NCBI RefSeq assembly: GCF_035083965.1
Contig: NC_089731.1
Span: 9,398,501 to 9,462,500, forward strand
Length of the DNA: 64,000 nucleotides
Reading direction: 5' to 3'
From: Branchiostoma lanceolatum
Lineage: Eukaryota; Chordata; Leptocardii; Amphioxiformes; Branchiostomatidae
A program made the translations under genes and the position numbers. Shown here one piece after another: positions 47,737 through 59,738 of this stretch. Every line of letters begins with the position of its first letter. Within the stretch, counting starts at the first letter, position 1. Under the pieces are notes generated by a model. That model had not been told where the DNA came from. It saw only the letters and a list, made by a program, of their open reading frames with translations, and did not search any database.

Positions 47737-50118
47737 ATGGAAAAGATGTTCACAGTTATCATACTTATAGCTCTTTGGCCAGAAATATTTTCAACGAACA
47801 CAATACCGATTAAGCTTAAGTTCACCCCATCAATTCAGACCACACCGGTACCAACTAATGATAACACATTTGAACGAAGCTACGCTCCAGCGAACAAAAC
47901 AAATGCCAAAGTTCCTGCTAAAACAAAAACTTTCCAAGACAACGATCCGCTTATCCATGGCGTCGGCAAAATTGAAAGCCCGTCTCTATCTCCAGAGCCT
48001 CAGACATCCGATAAGGGCGGGGCCGGGCCGGCAAAATCATTATTGGGAACTATTACCAGAGGCACTAATCATACGGCAAACTCAAACAACTCATTTGGGG
48101 GTAATTACGGAGTAGAGAACAAAGATGTAATAAAGTGGATGGAAAGACAATCTGACAGGCTCATCCTAAAGGACAATGAAGAACAATTGGACGACGGAAG
48201 CGGACTGACAGCACCGGCCATAGATAAGAGCACTGGTGCAGACGACGCCGACTTTGAATATCCGGCTACTCGTGACAAAATTGATGACAGCCGAAAAGAA
48301 ACAAAGATGAAGCCGGCAGACTCCTTCCTGAAATGGCCCCAAGACGATAACGATTTTTTGGATGATGCGGAATCTACTTTCTTGACACAGCCGATAACGA
48401 AGAGAAGCAACTCGACATTCGTCATCGAGAAAAAACGGGAAAGCACAACCGACGGTTCTTTAAGTAGCTCAAAACATGACTGGGCTTTCACCCCAACTTC
48501 ATCCAATGGAACAAAAAACGACTCAATTCTGGATGGACAACAGCTAGACATAGAGAAGACGGATGGTCTTGCAACCGACGTACCATCGATGCAAAATGGC
48601 AAACTATCAGCAAAACTTGAGGATCTTGGGTCAAATAAATCTTTGACAATGCGACATCAGAACATCAAAAGTGGTATGATGAAGAAGAAGAAGACACCAC
48701 CTTTACTTGGAATTGAAGCAACAGATGACTCTCCTAAAATGATGTTCAATTCCACTGCCATTAACAAATCTGTTAACGAAAAAGAAACTGTCAATCATTT
48801 GCAGCCAACAGCTCGCAAGATGTCCGTTAACGTGTCATCGCTATTTGCCAACGCGGCAGCAGAGAGAGACGACGGGGTTCAAAAAGCCGTGGAGTATGAA
48901 TCGTCAATGCTACATGGTCGTGAAAGAGACATGATGAAAACCAGAGATAGCATCACCAGTGGCGATGGCCTACCGTTAATGTCCTCCACATCCCGCGGGA
49001 GTTCGCTATCGATCCAGAAGCCGAGGGAGCGTTACAGCGCCTCGACGCTCAATGGTACTGTGAATAAACCGATTAGAAGCCGACACGCCCGATTAACCAG
49101 TCTCACGAGGAAAACATACAAGAGGAGAAAGCTGCCCCTGAAGCTGAAGAAGTATGAGTCAACAGGACGTGGGAGTAAGTACAAGAGACCGAACAGTGAA
49201 ACATTCGGCGTCAACGGACGACAGTTCAACAACCTCATGGCTGGCGCTAAAGATAAATCTGGAAGCTCTGGTTTGCCAAAGAGCTCTTTGGCAACAGAGA
49301 ATACGCATTCCTCTGTTGACTTGAAAACACGTTCACATGACATGAACAAGGAAAACCACACGCAGCCCATCGCAACTACAGCTCCATTGGCAGGCAGTAA
49401 TGATTCTTTGGGAAAGTCTGACTCCAAGATGCCACAGCGTGGCCGGCCAGTGAATCATGCAATCAAACACAGCTCGTATAATGAAGTATTTGGAAAGGCT
49501 CACCCCCATGTTCCCTTGGTACCGAGCGCAAAGGGACAGCTTAGCACGGAAGAAACATTGTGTGACGCAAGCATCTGTCAACACGACGGCGTCTGCATAC
49601 AAAGAGCCACCGGATTCTTCTGTAAATGCCCCGTTCTTTACTATGGACGCTTCTGCGAACTGTCGAAAATTGACATGTCAGGTCTAAACACGACCAAAAC
49701 ATCCATAACAGTTAAATGGGGTGCTCGAAACGTCTCCAGTCGGGCCAACTACACAGTGAAGGTGTCTGATGACGTACTACTTCGCGCTGTGCATGTCGGA
49801 GATGATGTTGATATGTATACCTTTGACGGATTGAAGCCCGGTCGTATGTACAATACATGTGTATCTGTTGATGTTCAAAACAGCACTCAAAAGATTAAAG
49901 ACGGCGAGCCTCCGGCTGGAACATTCTGTATTAATGTGCAAACTCAGAAGGAGACCAATTTGTTCTACCAACCTCTGTATGCTATCCACATCTTTGCAGT
50001 TACTGCCACAGTATTTCTTGCCATTATGGTGTTTGTAACACTGCTGACGATCTTTCAAACGAGGCGATACTCGCTTCTAATCGACGAGGTTATTTACGAT
50101 GACACTATTGTCATTTGA
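47737..50118 (+). CDS. EGF/FN3 single-pass membrane protein 4 (longest member)
   Basis: 793 residues in one exon. An acceptor (CTAAATTTTAG, 47728) lies eight bases before ATG 47737. The signal peptide is MEKMFTVIILIALWPEIFS. Residues about 20-600 form a very long disordered stalk rich in Lys, Ser, Thr, Asn and Asp with many possible N-glycosylation sites and a basic patch (KTYKRRKLPLKLKK) near residue 465. The EGF-like domain spans six Cys at 609-640 (CQHDGVC, ending YYGRFC). The FN3-like domain (about 645-745) has TVKW on strand B, LKPGRMYNTCV and a later Cys (GTFCINV). TM is at about 749-772. The cytoplasmic tail is RRYSLLIDEVIYDDTIVI. It is a predicted cell-surface protein; no enzymatic motif was seen and the function is unknown. 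Confidence 0.85.
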   Translation: MEKMFTVIILIALWPEIFSTNTIPIKLKFTPSIQTTPVPTNDNTFERSYAPANKTNAKVPAKTKTFQDNDPLIHGVGKIESPSLSPEPQTSDKGGAGPAKSLLGTITRGTNHTANSNNSFGGNYGVENKDVIKWMERQSDRLILKDNEEQLDDGSGLTAPAIDKSTGADDADFEYPATRDKIDDSRKETKMKPADSFLKWPQDDNDFLDDAESTFLTQPITKRSNSTFVIEKKRESTTDGSLSSSKHDWAFTPTSSNGTKNDSILDGQQLDIEKTDGLATDVPSMQNGKLSAKLEDLGSNKSLTMRHQNIKSGMMKKKKTPPLLGIEATDDSPKMMFNSTAINKSVNEKETVNHLQPTARKMSVNVSSLFANAAAERDDGVQKAVEYESSMLHGRERDMMKTRDSITSGDGLPLMSSTSRGSSLSIQKPRERYSASTLNGTVNKPIRSRHARLTSLTRKTYKRRKLPLKLKKYESTGRGSKYKRPNSETFGVNGRQFNNLMAGAKDKSGSSGLPKSSLATENTHSSVDLKTRSHDMNKENHTQPIATTAPLAGSNDSLGKSDSKMPQRGRPVNHAIKHSSYNEVFGKAHPHVPLVPSAKGQLSTEETLCDASICQHDGVCIQRATGFFCKCPVLYYGRFCELSKIDMSGLNTTKTSITVKWGARNVSSRANYTVKVSDDVLLRAVHVGDDVDMYTFDGLKPGRMYNTCVSVDVQNSTQKIKDGEPPAGTFCINVQTQKETNLFYQPLYAIHIFAVTATVFLAIMVFVTLLTIFQTRRYSLLIDEVIYDDTIVI

Positions 50119-52419
50119 GTTCCCGTGATTTCTTCACTACCTGAGGCAGTAAGTGCATTTTTGCGATGTATATATAGCACAGACTGGAATGTTTTGAAAT
50201 GGTGGGTGACCTTTCGGTGCGGTGCAGTACGATGTATTCCCCGTTTCATATCTGATCAAAGACCGCACAGCCCTGTAAAGGTGAAAGCAGTGTCAAAGTA
50301 ATCATCGGTTTTACTTTGATGTGATCAATAATCTCCAACCTCGTCTCCACTGGTATGTAGTGTGTTTGTAGTGCTGGGTGTGGCGACTTATACCGCTCCC
50401 TGATGTCTGCAACAGATAGTAAGGAAAACTTGTCCATTAGTGGTTACAATGTTGTGGTTGTACATGACTCTTGTAAGTTAAGGGTATAAAAACTAAATAG
50501 CTGTATACTTGTCACAACAGAAGTAATTAACATATGGAGTACAAAACATATAGCCACATATCTAGTAACGTCTCCTAACAAATCGTACAAAAATTAACTT
50601 TATATACAGAAATGTGAATTCAACAAAATACGTCGTACGTGAATGTAATCTGATATTGTCCTCAGTGATGTCCAGTTTTGTATGCTACGCTGTGAGATAC
50701 ATATCAGTGTGCGTTACCATTATGGCGTGAGGAACATTTTGTATGCATGTGCCTTGTAAACTTTACTGGCCTGATGCCCTTAGAATGGGGCCCTGCTGGC
50801 GAGTTACTTTTGCTATTGTTCAGAAAACTCATTTGCAGATATGTATCCGTAACCCTTTCACTTGCCATGCCAATATCAGATAATTCAGGACCGTGGGTTA
50901 TATGTTCGACTGTTGGACGATATCTTTGTATTCCCATTTCATGTGTGGCCCACGCAGGCTGGAGAATTCCTGTTGGTAATAAATGTTTGGCGCAGCTACA
51001 TGTCCAGAGAATTGCTGAACATTACAAATCGATATGCAGTGATCCTAGGAATTGGCTAGAGATATGATAGGCCCTTAACAAGCGGCGAGTAAATCACCGT
51101 TCGTTTTCTTTGGGTTGCAGACTTTAAGTCGCCGTCTCAAGTATGCCACTGTCCCTCCTCTCCCGCCCTTCTATTTTTCATCCTGTCGATGTTTTGTGAA
51201 CCTTACGTCCCTAACCAAGCAACTACGAACCAGGGATTAGGGTTGACCGAGGAGGCAGAATAACGAAGTAGGAGATCGCTGTGCGGCCTGGGATGGATTT
51301 AGAATACTTGTTAGTCTGTGAGTGGAAAATCTTCTTAGGAAACTTTCTTTTGCTCATCTTCTGAAACATGTAGTCCAGTTATGCGACCCCTCCATGCCTT
51401 GCTGTATAATTAGACTCGGACTTTGTTATGTAGTGTTAACACTTGACCATTCAGCACGTATATGGCGCAACTAAAACCTGGACGAGAAGATGAAACAAAT
51501 AGTAAATGATGTTACTGTCAGTGATGAAGTGCTGGGGTTAACAATTCCATTAGAGGGCTGCGAAATTTACAACAGAGCTTTAGGGCCCATTTCAGCCTGT
51601 TTTTCAGGATTGAAAAAGGTGCCAGAAGAGAGTAACGTTACATTTTATAACACCGGCCCCTGGATGTAGTTTGAGGGAATATATTACTGATTTCGATTTC
51701 TGAATGCCAATCCTGATGGGTATCAGGTTGGAAGTGATTCTATTGCAGTATTGAATTAAACGAGTAGCTCCACAAACTCGAGAAGAATCATTTTGAGTAT
51801 ACTTTGCAAGGGGTCGTTGTTTTTCACGGAGCTCGGATGGACACCGACTTTGAATACCGTCATCGTGAGTCGACGTTAAACCTAAACACTGGTGAGTGCC
51901 CCTCTCAGTCAGGCCTGAACATATCAAAACGTTTCAAGAAAACTGACAATGAAGGAATACATACCTAAATTGGGATTACAATGCAGTGCTATCACACTTG
52001 CCATGAATTGCAAGTGCCCATTGGTAATTCTGAGGCTTAACGTCACTTTTTTGGACCAGAAATGTAGCAGCCTTTATCAACATAGAAATATTGTGGCTCC
52101 ATACATTCCGCCTACGACAGCATTCGCCGAACTTTCCCCTGACGTTTCAAAGCTGTGGAATGTCAACCTCTGGCACTCATCCAGAAACAGCATATTCGCT
52201 CCCTCGTCACTGTTTTCTTAACAAAAACTAACAGTTACTTAATAGAAACACGTGTAAATCACTGCTTGTAGGTGAGCTAAAACCTGTGGTCTCACTATCC
52301 GTTGAAATATATCCAAGGGGCCTAACTGGTGACTTGCCATGAAAACTCCACGCCACTTTAAGTTTATAACTATTTAATAGACCTTTTTTGTGGAACTCGA
52401 CATTTGTTAAGACCAACTT
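50119..52419. other. 3' UTR and intergenic DNA
   Basis: No coding region supported. An AATAAA near 50983 may end the preceding transcript. Confidence 0.4.
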
Positions 52420-52425
52420 CATTGT

Positions 52426-52854
52426 TTATTTATTTATTTATTTATTTATTTTGATTTACCACATTTTGTGGAAGGATTGACATAACAGGTGAACTATCAC
52501 CTTTTCAAGATGTCATCCCAGACCGGACTGTAAGATTTGGACCATCGCACACCGGGGCATGCCCCTACTCTTTTTCGAAAGGTGTGGTGGGTTCTTTAAC
52601 GTGCGCGGGGTGTTGCTCTCCCCAAACACGGGACCTCCATTTAACGTCCTATCCGAGGGACGTCCCTAACCCTAGATGAGCTAGGTACTCATTTACACCT
52701 GAGTGAAGTGAGGAAAGTCGTGTTAAGTGCCTTTCCCAAGGGCACAACGTCGGGGCGCAAGTTCGGACATGTCTCTGGGCGCACCTGGGATTAGATCCCG
52801 GGACCCATTGTTTGACAGCCGCGTGCTCTACAGTTGCGCCACACGACGCCACGC
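52426..52854 (-). mobile_element. tRNA-derived SINE with (TAAA)n tail
   Basis: Read on the minus strand, the head has an A-box-like TGGCGCAACTGTAGAGC and a B-box-like GGGATCTAATCCC. A body and a (TAAA)n tail follow; on the plus strand the tail is TTTATTTATTTA at 52426-52450. CATTGT flanks both ends (52420-52425 and 52855-52860), a likely target duplication. This is an RNA polymerase III-type retroposon that moves only with LINE proteins. Confidence 0.8.
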
Positions 52855-52860
52855 CATTGT

Positions 52861-53720
52861 AGTGTCAAAGAAGGTCAAAGATATATAAAATCATCCAAGT
52901 ACTTTACCAGTGCCCCCCTTCCCTCTTGGTATGTTCTAACCTTTGCCCAAGATCAAACAATCCATCGTTCAAGCTGAGGGATTATTTCGCACATTCTCAG
53001 TATGATCAAACCAAGGAGCTTCAAACACAGTGTTTAAGTCTCCCTGATTAAACCGATCTTGGGACTTACCATCACACAAAAAGGATGTACGTGCATGAAG
53101 ATTCGGCACACACCTAAAGAATTGAGCAACTGAAGTAAACAAAAGCATAACACGCAAATGCACATACCATAGAAACTGTTAACAAACAACTTTGTGCAAA
53201 ACTTTGGTAAGACCGAGAAACAATTTTTTTAAGTGTAAAACGGAGGAAGGGGTTTTGCCAAGCTTTTGTCATTAAGGCCAGCTTCATCGGCACTGTCATA
53301 GCGTCGTCAACATGTGTACTAATCTAATATATTCTCAGTGTGTTTCATTCAAAATTTTCACGACTCATCAAAACTCAGAACAAAAGATCAAGAAGAAAAA
53401 CGAACACCTTAAACCCAGCTCTTAATCTAACCTAACTCTGTTCACTGACTTATATACACGCAGCACATCACCCTCTATTCACCCCTAGTCTCTAACGTTA
53501 ACAGACTGACTACGCAGGCTAAAGGGAGAATATTCAGCAGTGCCAGGGGAGTTTGGGCACAGTAGGGTTTTATTTGCCGACGCAGTTAGGAGGAGGAAAT
53601 GTTAAACTTCCCGCGGACTGACTTTTTGCCAAATTCTACGATCCATACCCCCGTAGGAAGGCCTGTTGGAGGCTAACTCACCCCTCCCCACTTCCTTTCT
53701 GAATCAGACTCTGTTTCTTG
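52861..53720. other. Intergenic DNA without a recognisable gene
   Basis: Nothing beyond chance frames was seen. Confidence 0.4.
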
Positions 53721-53724
53721 ATAT

Positions 53725-53846
53725 CTATAAAAGGAAGTTCTTTAATTTAGAGTTTTGTTTGTCCTCCCTCCAAGACCTGACGTCTGAAGACGTGCGAAGT
53801 CTCTGAGAGACACGCCCTCAGCAGACGTTACCAGTGGCTCAGCCCG
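53725..53846 (+). promoter_or_regulatory. Candidate TATA promoter with leader exon
   Basis: TATAAAAG at 53725-53732 is followed about 30 bases later by a pyrimidine-rich start region. A donor-like CAGCCC/GTGAGT ends at about 53846. It could serve the gene at 57167, but the link is a guess. Confidence 0.3.
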
Positions 53847-53849
53847 TGA

Positions 53850-56800
53850 GTGTAGTTTGTGGGCCATTCCTCGTCAGCCTGGGATGTTTGGCTTGTAAAC
53901 AAAAGCCCGCCGTTTCTCATATCATAGATATGTGGGAGAAACGCCCGCGGTGAGAGTCTTAGATCTCATTGGATCGCTGGAAACCTCCCCATGCACCGTT
54001 CAATGCCAAGCTTGAGGTTGCAAGATCTATTAAGAATGAAGCTTTAGAGAGTTTATCTAGTTTTTTACTTACTGCTATATTATACATTTTGCTGTTACAT
54101 TTCTGCTTTCTCTTTGTGTTTGCCCGTTCTTGCTACTATCTCATGTACTTTGTTCCGACAAGAACAATAATTCAAAAGTCAATTTTTTCAGCTCTTACTT
54201 TTTATCATTTAATCAAAACATACAAAATCATTGATAGTCCCCTTATACCGTTGGTATTTCGGATCAACGTGTTCTCTTGCAACCCTTCCTCCCCAACCCC
54301 AACCCCTTCTCTCCATGGAAGAATATTGACGGGTGCCTTCAGTATGACCCTGGCCGGTGATATGAACAAGAGGAATTTCATTTTCGCTACCAAGTCGACA
54401 CTGGACTGTGAGGCATACTTGGGACTTGCCTAACATGAGCCGGTCTTGACGAGAACAGTAAAAGACGGGAGAAGTTCTGGTGGACGGACCCTAAAGAAGA
54501 CACCTTAGGTGAGCATCTACGTCTTTTACGTAAAGAAGTCTTGACCGTAGTTGCTTAAGCGGAGTATTTACCGAAGATGTTTTCTCTGTAGGACAAACAG
54601 GCAAACATTACCTTACTTAAACCTACCTTTGCGCGAGGAAACAGAGTATAGGTTCAAACATCTTTTGTTTAAAGTCTAACACGATTCGAGCGAACGATTG
54701 TCATACTACAGCATGTGTTTGTTTTCCCGAGTTAGGTGATTTCGTGTTCTTGAGCGAGTTCTTGTGTGTGACCTGTGACCACGCCTTGCTTTACGGGCTG
54801 GGGTGCTTTTGGCAGATGCATTAGGGGGGTCCTGGCCTGCATAGACTGTACCGATAATACAGTTGTGTCCTGGTTATCCGTAGTGTTGGTATTGAATCAT
54901 AGCCGTTAATGCCAGTTATGGCCGTCTCTTGTACATACTCATTTGATAAAACTAAACATTGCTGAATAGATAATGTATCAAAGAAGGTCAGGATGTGAGA
55001 TACACTCACTTTCCTTCGTAGCGAAAATGACCTCAAAAGAGGAACACATTCTATAACTTCATTCCTTTGCATAGCCAGTAAAGTCAATCTCGATCGCAGA
55101 ATGATAGGAATCAGTTGATGAGTTAGGGAGGGACTTGAAAAACGGAATGTCAGTTTAAATATAATTCTTATGACACAAATTGATGACCTGAAAAGACTAG
55201 ATAACTATTACAAACCTCCCGTACTCATGTGTTGGACGGCACATGTAACGTTAGTGTCACAATATGAAAGCTGGAGGGAGGGGGGCTTCCATGTGCCAGG
55301 CTCAAGTTTTACGGTTTACAGTCGTCTGACCTAACGTCTACGTCCCTCGCCTCTGAATACCAGTCAAATCCGCAGACAAAGCTGGACGTTGTTCAAAAAT
55401 GTGTCATGGCAACTCAGCCACAAGAACGTACGTTAAAAGAGGGAGTGGTGAAACTATAGGGAGGTTACATTGTGTCTGTTCAAGAATGACGCACGTCCAA
55501 AATGCCAAAGAACGTGCCCGAAATGTGGAATAGATGTAAAGCATGATTTCAAGCATTTTCATGTTGTTCTGAACTTCACAGTACTTCCGTCCTTGTATTT
55601 TGTTAAAGATTTATGGGGAATGCCCCTTGTGAGAGGGACTATACCATGTGCATCTTGGACGTAAACCCTCACAGTCAGCCAACATAAACATAGGGCTGTG
55701 CAGTTCTGTGTCCGTGTTTAGAAAGTTGACGCCCTAACCTTACATTGATCAGAGCCAGCACTCCTTGAGCTCCTCTTCCTTTTCTAAAACTGTCTTCGTA
55801 ACTGAATTTTATACTTTCTACTGTCGTGCTAACAAAGACACATCTTTAACATGTTTTCAAAGGCACATTTTTTATGCCGTCCTTTGTCCAAACAACCTTG
55901 ATATATGCTTGTACCAAAACAGCTGTCTGAAAGTTCGGCTAATTGCACACAGTCACAGGCATGGTTTATTTTGGCAGTGTTTGCCTATATGTTCGCTTGG
56001 CTGAGGACAATTCTAACAATTCGCGGGCTTCCGTCCTTAGATCCTATCTGCACCAAGCGACGCAGAATGTTTCCAAAAGTGCCAACACTTAGGAACAAAA
56101 GACAAGATAAGGATATGTTATAAAATATGTGCACTAACATGGCTGATTTTACTCCGTGTTTCCATATCGCATTCCAATACGGGCAACAATTTTAGAAGAG
56201 TATATCACCCATGGTGTTCTTCTCAATTCCCGACCTACATCCCTAATCACGTGATTCTGAGTTTGCCGCCATTTTTCTCACCAATCCGCCATTTTGGAAC
56301 TGGTGTCGTATGTCGAAAGCAGGAGTACGTCAAGTGACCTTAAAGGCATATCATAGCCATTAGTCATCGTCAAAAACTCTGACAGTTGACTTTTTGGAGT
56401 GGCCGAGTGACCTTATGTTGCTTTTGGCTGGTGATCAGCTTAGAGCTGAAGTATCTTTACTTTGAAAAGAAATAACCGTTTGCCTCTCGGTTTTGAACAG
56501 TCTCTTGTCTCATACATGCACTTCGTATTGGCCATAGTATGCTACGTATGAAAAAGCGCCAGTGACTTAGGTGTGTCAACAGATTAGTGTAAAAATGTAA
56601 AAGGTAGTATTTCAAACAGTACGGAAACAAAGCAGCCCATTGTGACTACTGCCTCTAGATCTACAAGCAACCATCATTGCTGTCAGAGTAGAACTCTCCA
56701 ATCACAATCATTAGACGGTAGTTTATATATATTGTATTGGCTGCGCCTCTATTCCATATTGATCAGTTTGTAAAGACAGACCTCCCGTTATGGTATGACA

Positions 56801-57160
56801 CCATCCTATCCAATGCAAGTCATGGCTACATCGCCAGGTGACGCTCTTTACTTTCACCAGACTTTGCTCAAAGAACTAATATCATCTATATGTCAAAGCA
56901 ATGTATTAAACGTTGAATATAAACCCGGTGAAGCTTCACATAAAAGTTGTGGCAAATATAGTCATAACATATTGCATAACTAAGACCCCTTCTGATTTGA
57001 CACATTTGCTAAAAGTTTTATCACACCATCCATTGGCTGTTCCTTGAAATGCCATTCCTTATTTGTCTCCTCATCTACATCTATGTAGCTAAAACTCCAC
57101 GGGAAGGGAAGATTTCTTGTCCAGAGACGTCCGAACACCACCGTCAAGCTGAGTTACATA
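53850..57160. other. Stretch without a supported gene
   Basis: A segment at about 54450-54508 reads ENSKRREKFWWTDPKEDTL and ends at a GTGAGC donor. It could be an exon, but no acceptor or partner exon was found. The rest shows no coding signal. Confidence 0.3.
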
Positions 57161-57166
57161 GAGTTG

Positions 57167-58715
57167 ATGCCTCGCTCCCATGGGAGTTATGACGTGGAGG
57201 GAGCCACCAGCGGCGGGCCCGGGCCCGTGCCGGAGGAGGTGCCGGTGACACACGGCCGGCGGAGATGGCTGATCTGCCTCCTGGTCTTCCTCTTGGTTCT
57301 GTGTGTTATCCTCATCGTGGCGTTAGGGATATACTTCGGCCTCTATTGGAACAGGGATGCACAGATCGCAGGTACCCCAACACCCTGCAGCATTGAAGGT
57401 ACGTCTATCAATGTGTGTAATTATTTTAGTTCAGCTATATGTTCACTCGGCGACGCGAAACACTTCATTTCTTTTCTATTGGCCTTGGCACTCACAGAAG
57501 AACTTTAACGGTTAGCCAATTTACAAGATGTGGAGGACTAACATTCTGTCGGTCGTTTAATGACATTCAAAATCATAGAGTAACACGACTTCATAAATTA
57601 CCATTTCTATGAATTTGTCCACATTGACTCGAAAGCTTGCATACATTCTATTCTGCCCTTTTGTCTGTTCAAGAAAATTGACATGTCTTTTTCATTTGCA
57701 GAAGTTTGTTGAAAAAGGCAGTCTGTGTTAGTTGATACTGATAACAGGAGGTCAATCAAAAGCAAATTTCTAAATTCTAATCACGTCTATCTGATACCTA
57801 TTACACGAGGCATTCACTGAGCTCAATTCAATTTACTCCTTCATAGCCATGGTTTCAACAAAGCATAGACTGGGAACTAGAATAGACTAGAAGAAGTTGC
57901 GGACCGTAGTAAACCACACAGCACAGCGATACAATTTGCCTCATTACATGATGTTTACATGGGTGTATGTGGGGAGGATTGAGACATATCACAGAAGAAT
58001 TACAGTAAGGTAGTCTTTTTTTAAATGTTGTCTTGATTTTCATGTATACCATCACTAAAGCATTGTAGCCTGTCGTTTGTTCATCACCATTCACAAACAG
58101 TTATGATGATAAAACATGTCATGTTTTTCTGTTAAAGGGTGCACGACTGCCTCACCGGGTGCAGCAACCAACGTGACCAGCGAAACAACAACCTCGCCCC
58201 TATCAAGCAACGCCACCGAGACAGCGCCAAAACCTACAACGAACCAACCCACGACAACGTCCATCCCCACAACCACGCATCCGGCAACTACCACCACGGT
58301 GACCACCGCCCTTCCGTCTACAACCACGGCTAACGTTGCTTTACTGGTGACCACAGACGCACAACAGACGACGGCACAAGACACCACAGAGGCCGCTACA
58401 ACCGAAGAAGCAACTACTTTACAACCGAACACCACAGTTACAGACCAACCAACAACTTTACCCACGCTGACAACAACAGAATCGGTAGCATCTACGGCCG
58501 GCGAGACCACAGTTGGTGCTGCGTCTTCCCCTGTGCTGACGCCTACCTCTGACACCCAGACCACTGCGACAACAGAAGTCCTGCAGACGACGCAAAACAC
58601 GTCTGAGGGACCTACTGATGTAGCGACAACCGCCGCGACACCAGCACCCACTGTAGCTCAGACCACGCGATCTACTGTACCCGTGGCACCAACAACGTTG
58701 CCAGCTACAACATAA
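57167..58715 (+). CDS. Type II membrane protein with mucin-like ectodomain
   Basis: Two exons, 57167-57398 and 58138-58715, joined in phase 1 (GAAG/GTACGT and GTTAAAG/GG), give 269 residues. The N-terminal 33 residues are cytosolic and end in HGRRR. A strong TM helix (about 34-58, LICLLVFLLVLCVILIVAL) lacks a signal peptidase site, so the topology should be type II. The rest is extracellular. A short Cys pair (PCSIEGC) leads into about 185 residues of almost pure Thr/Ser/Pro/Ala, a classic mucin-type O-glycosylation domain, with a few N-x-T sites. There is no enzyme or binding domain after the mucin stretch, which ends at the stop. AATAAA at 59187 is a good polyadenylation signal. Function unknown; a surface-coat or mucus-adhesion role is only a guess. 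Confidence 0.8.
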
Positions 58716-59186
58716 GGCGGCAGTCTTTGAAACATTTTGGAAGATATCTTATGAAAATTGAGGAGCCTTTGCTTTTTCTCACTCGCATAGACGACAACTT
58801 TTGGCATCTTTCTCCGCCATTTTGAATTACAATGAGCGGTGTTAAGAACTTCAATGTAAAGCAGTGTGCATGTAATGCAGAAATAGATGACTGCAAGTAG
58901 AAGGACGCTAGCGGGTGACCGTAGTCTAGGTGCAATCTTTTTCAGAGTTTGCAGTGTAATACCCAAGGGCATACAATGCACGAACAACGGAAGTGTCCAT
59001 CACAAAGTATGGTGCTTATTGAGGTCTTTGTAAAGCATAGAATATCAAATAGCATGATATCACTTTATGTCTTTGATATCAATTCTCAGAAGGTGGTATA
59101 GGAAGAATCTACTTCTTTGAGATGCCAATCATTTATAGCATTGTGATATGTATATATGTTTTCCTTCCGAATGAGAATAATAGACA

Positions 59187-59192
59187 AATAAA
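59187..59192 (+). terminator. Polyadenylation signal AATAAA of the mucin-like gene
   Basis: Lies about 470 bases after the stop codon in an AT-rich context. Confidence 0.5.
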
Positions 59193-59726
59193 GCCTTAGT
59201 AATGATATCGCATAGTCCCTGGATTCATTATTTGCAAATATAGCTATGTGAAACACGTCACCAATAAAGATTGGTGAAAACGAAAATAGTCAACTTGTAC
59301 CGAGTGTGATGTTGTAAAACTCGGTGTGAATTTCCAGGTTGCTCTCCGGTTAAGATAATCCGCCCAATTTGCCATAATTCGATGGGATTCCGAATTGACT
59401 ACTTTGCACCTCTTTAAACGTAAGTGCCTGGATTATGGAATCAATAAAAACAAAATGTATTTTATTTTTAGATGGAGTGTAACAAAGATTTAATGTGAAT
59501 AAAATGAACATTATGGTCACGTCAATTTTGCAAAAGAGGCCGCTGGACTCACACAGTCCATACACTAATTACCCTACTGATCACACGAACCCCTGGCCAT
59601 AAAAAGTGATGGTATCACTTTAACCCATATCCATCCATACTGTTGATGTTATCTATGCAAAACCACTCCTGAAAGTGCAACGCAGAAAAATCGATATATG
59701 GAATGATGGGCTGGGTCACTGAATTC

Positions 59727-59738
59727 CAAGATGGCGGA
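59727..59738 (+). promoter_or_regulatory. TISU/YY1-type start element
   Basis: CAAGATGGCGGA around the start codon matches the TISU consensus SAASATGGCGGC except at the last base. In known genes this goes with a very short 5' UTR and scanning-free initiation. Confidence 0.55.

Noticed and set aside
53969-54433. 154-residue plus-strand frame with hydrophobic stretches
   Set aside because: Composition follows AT-rich DNA, there is no known motif, and the frame includes a CCCCAACCCC-type simple stretch.
58091-58651. 186-residue Val-rich frame on the minus strand
   Set aside because: Antisense shadow of the Thr-rich mucin exon; the plus-strand frame has correct splice sites and a coherent domain plan.
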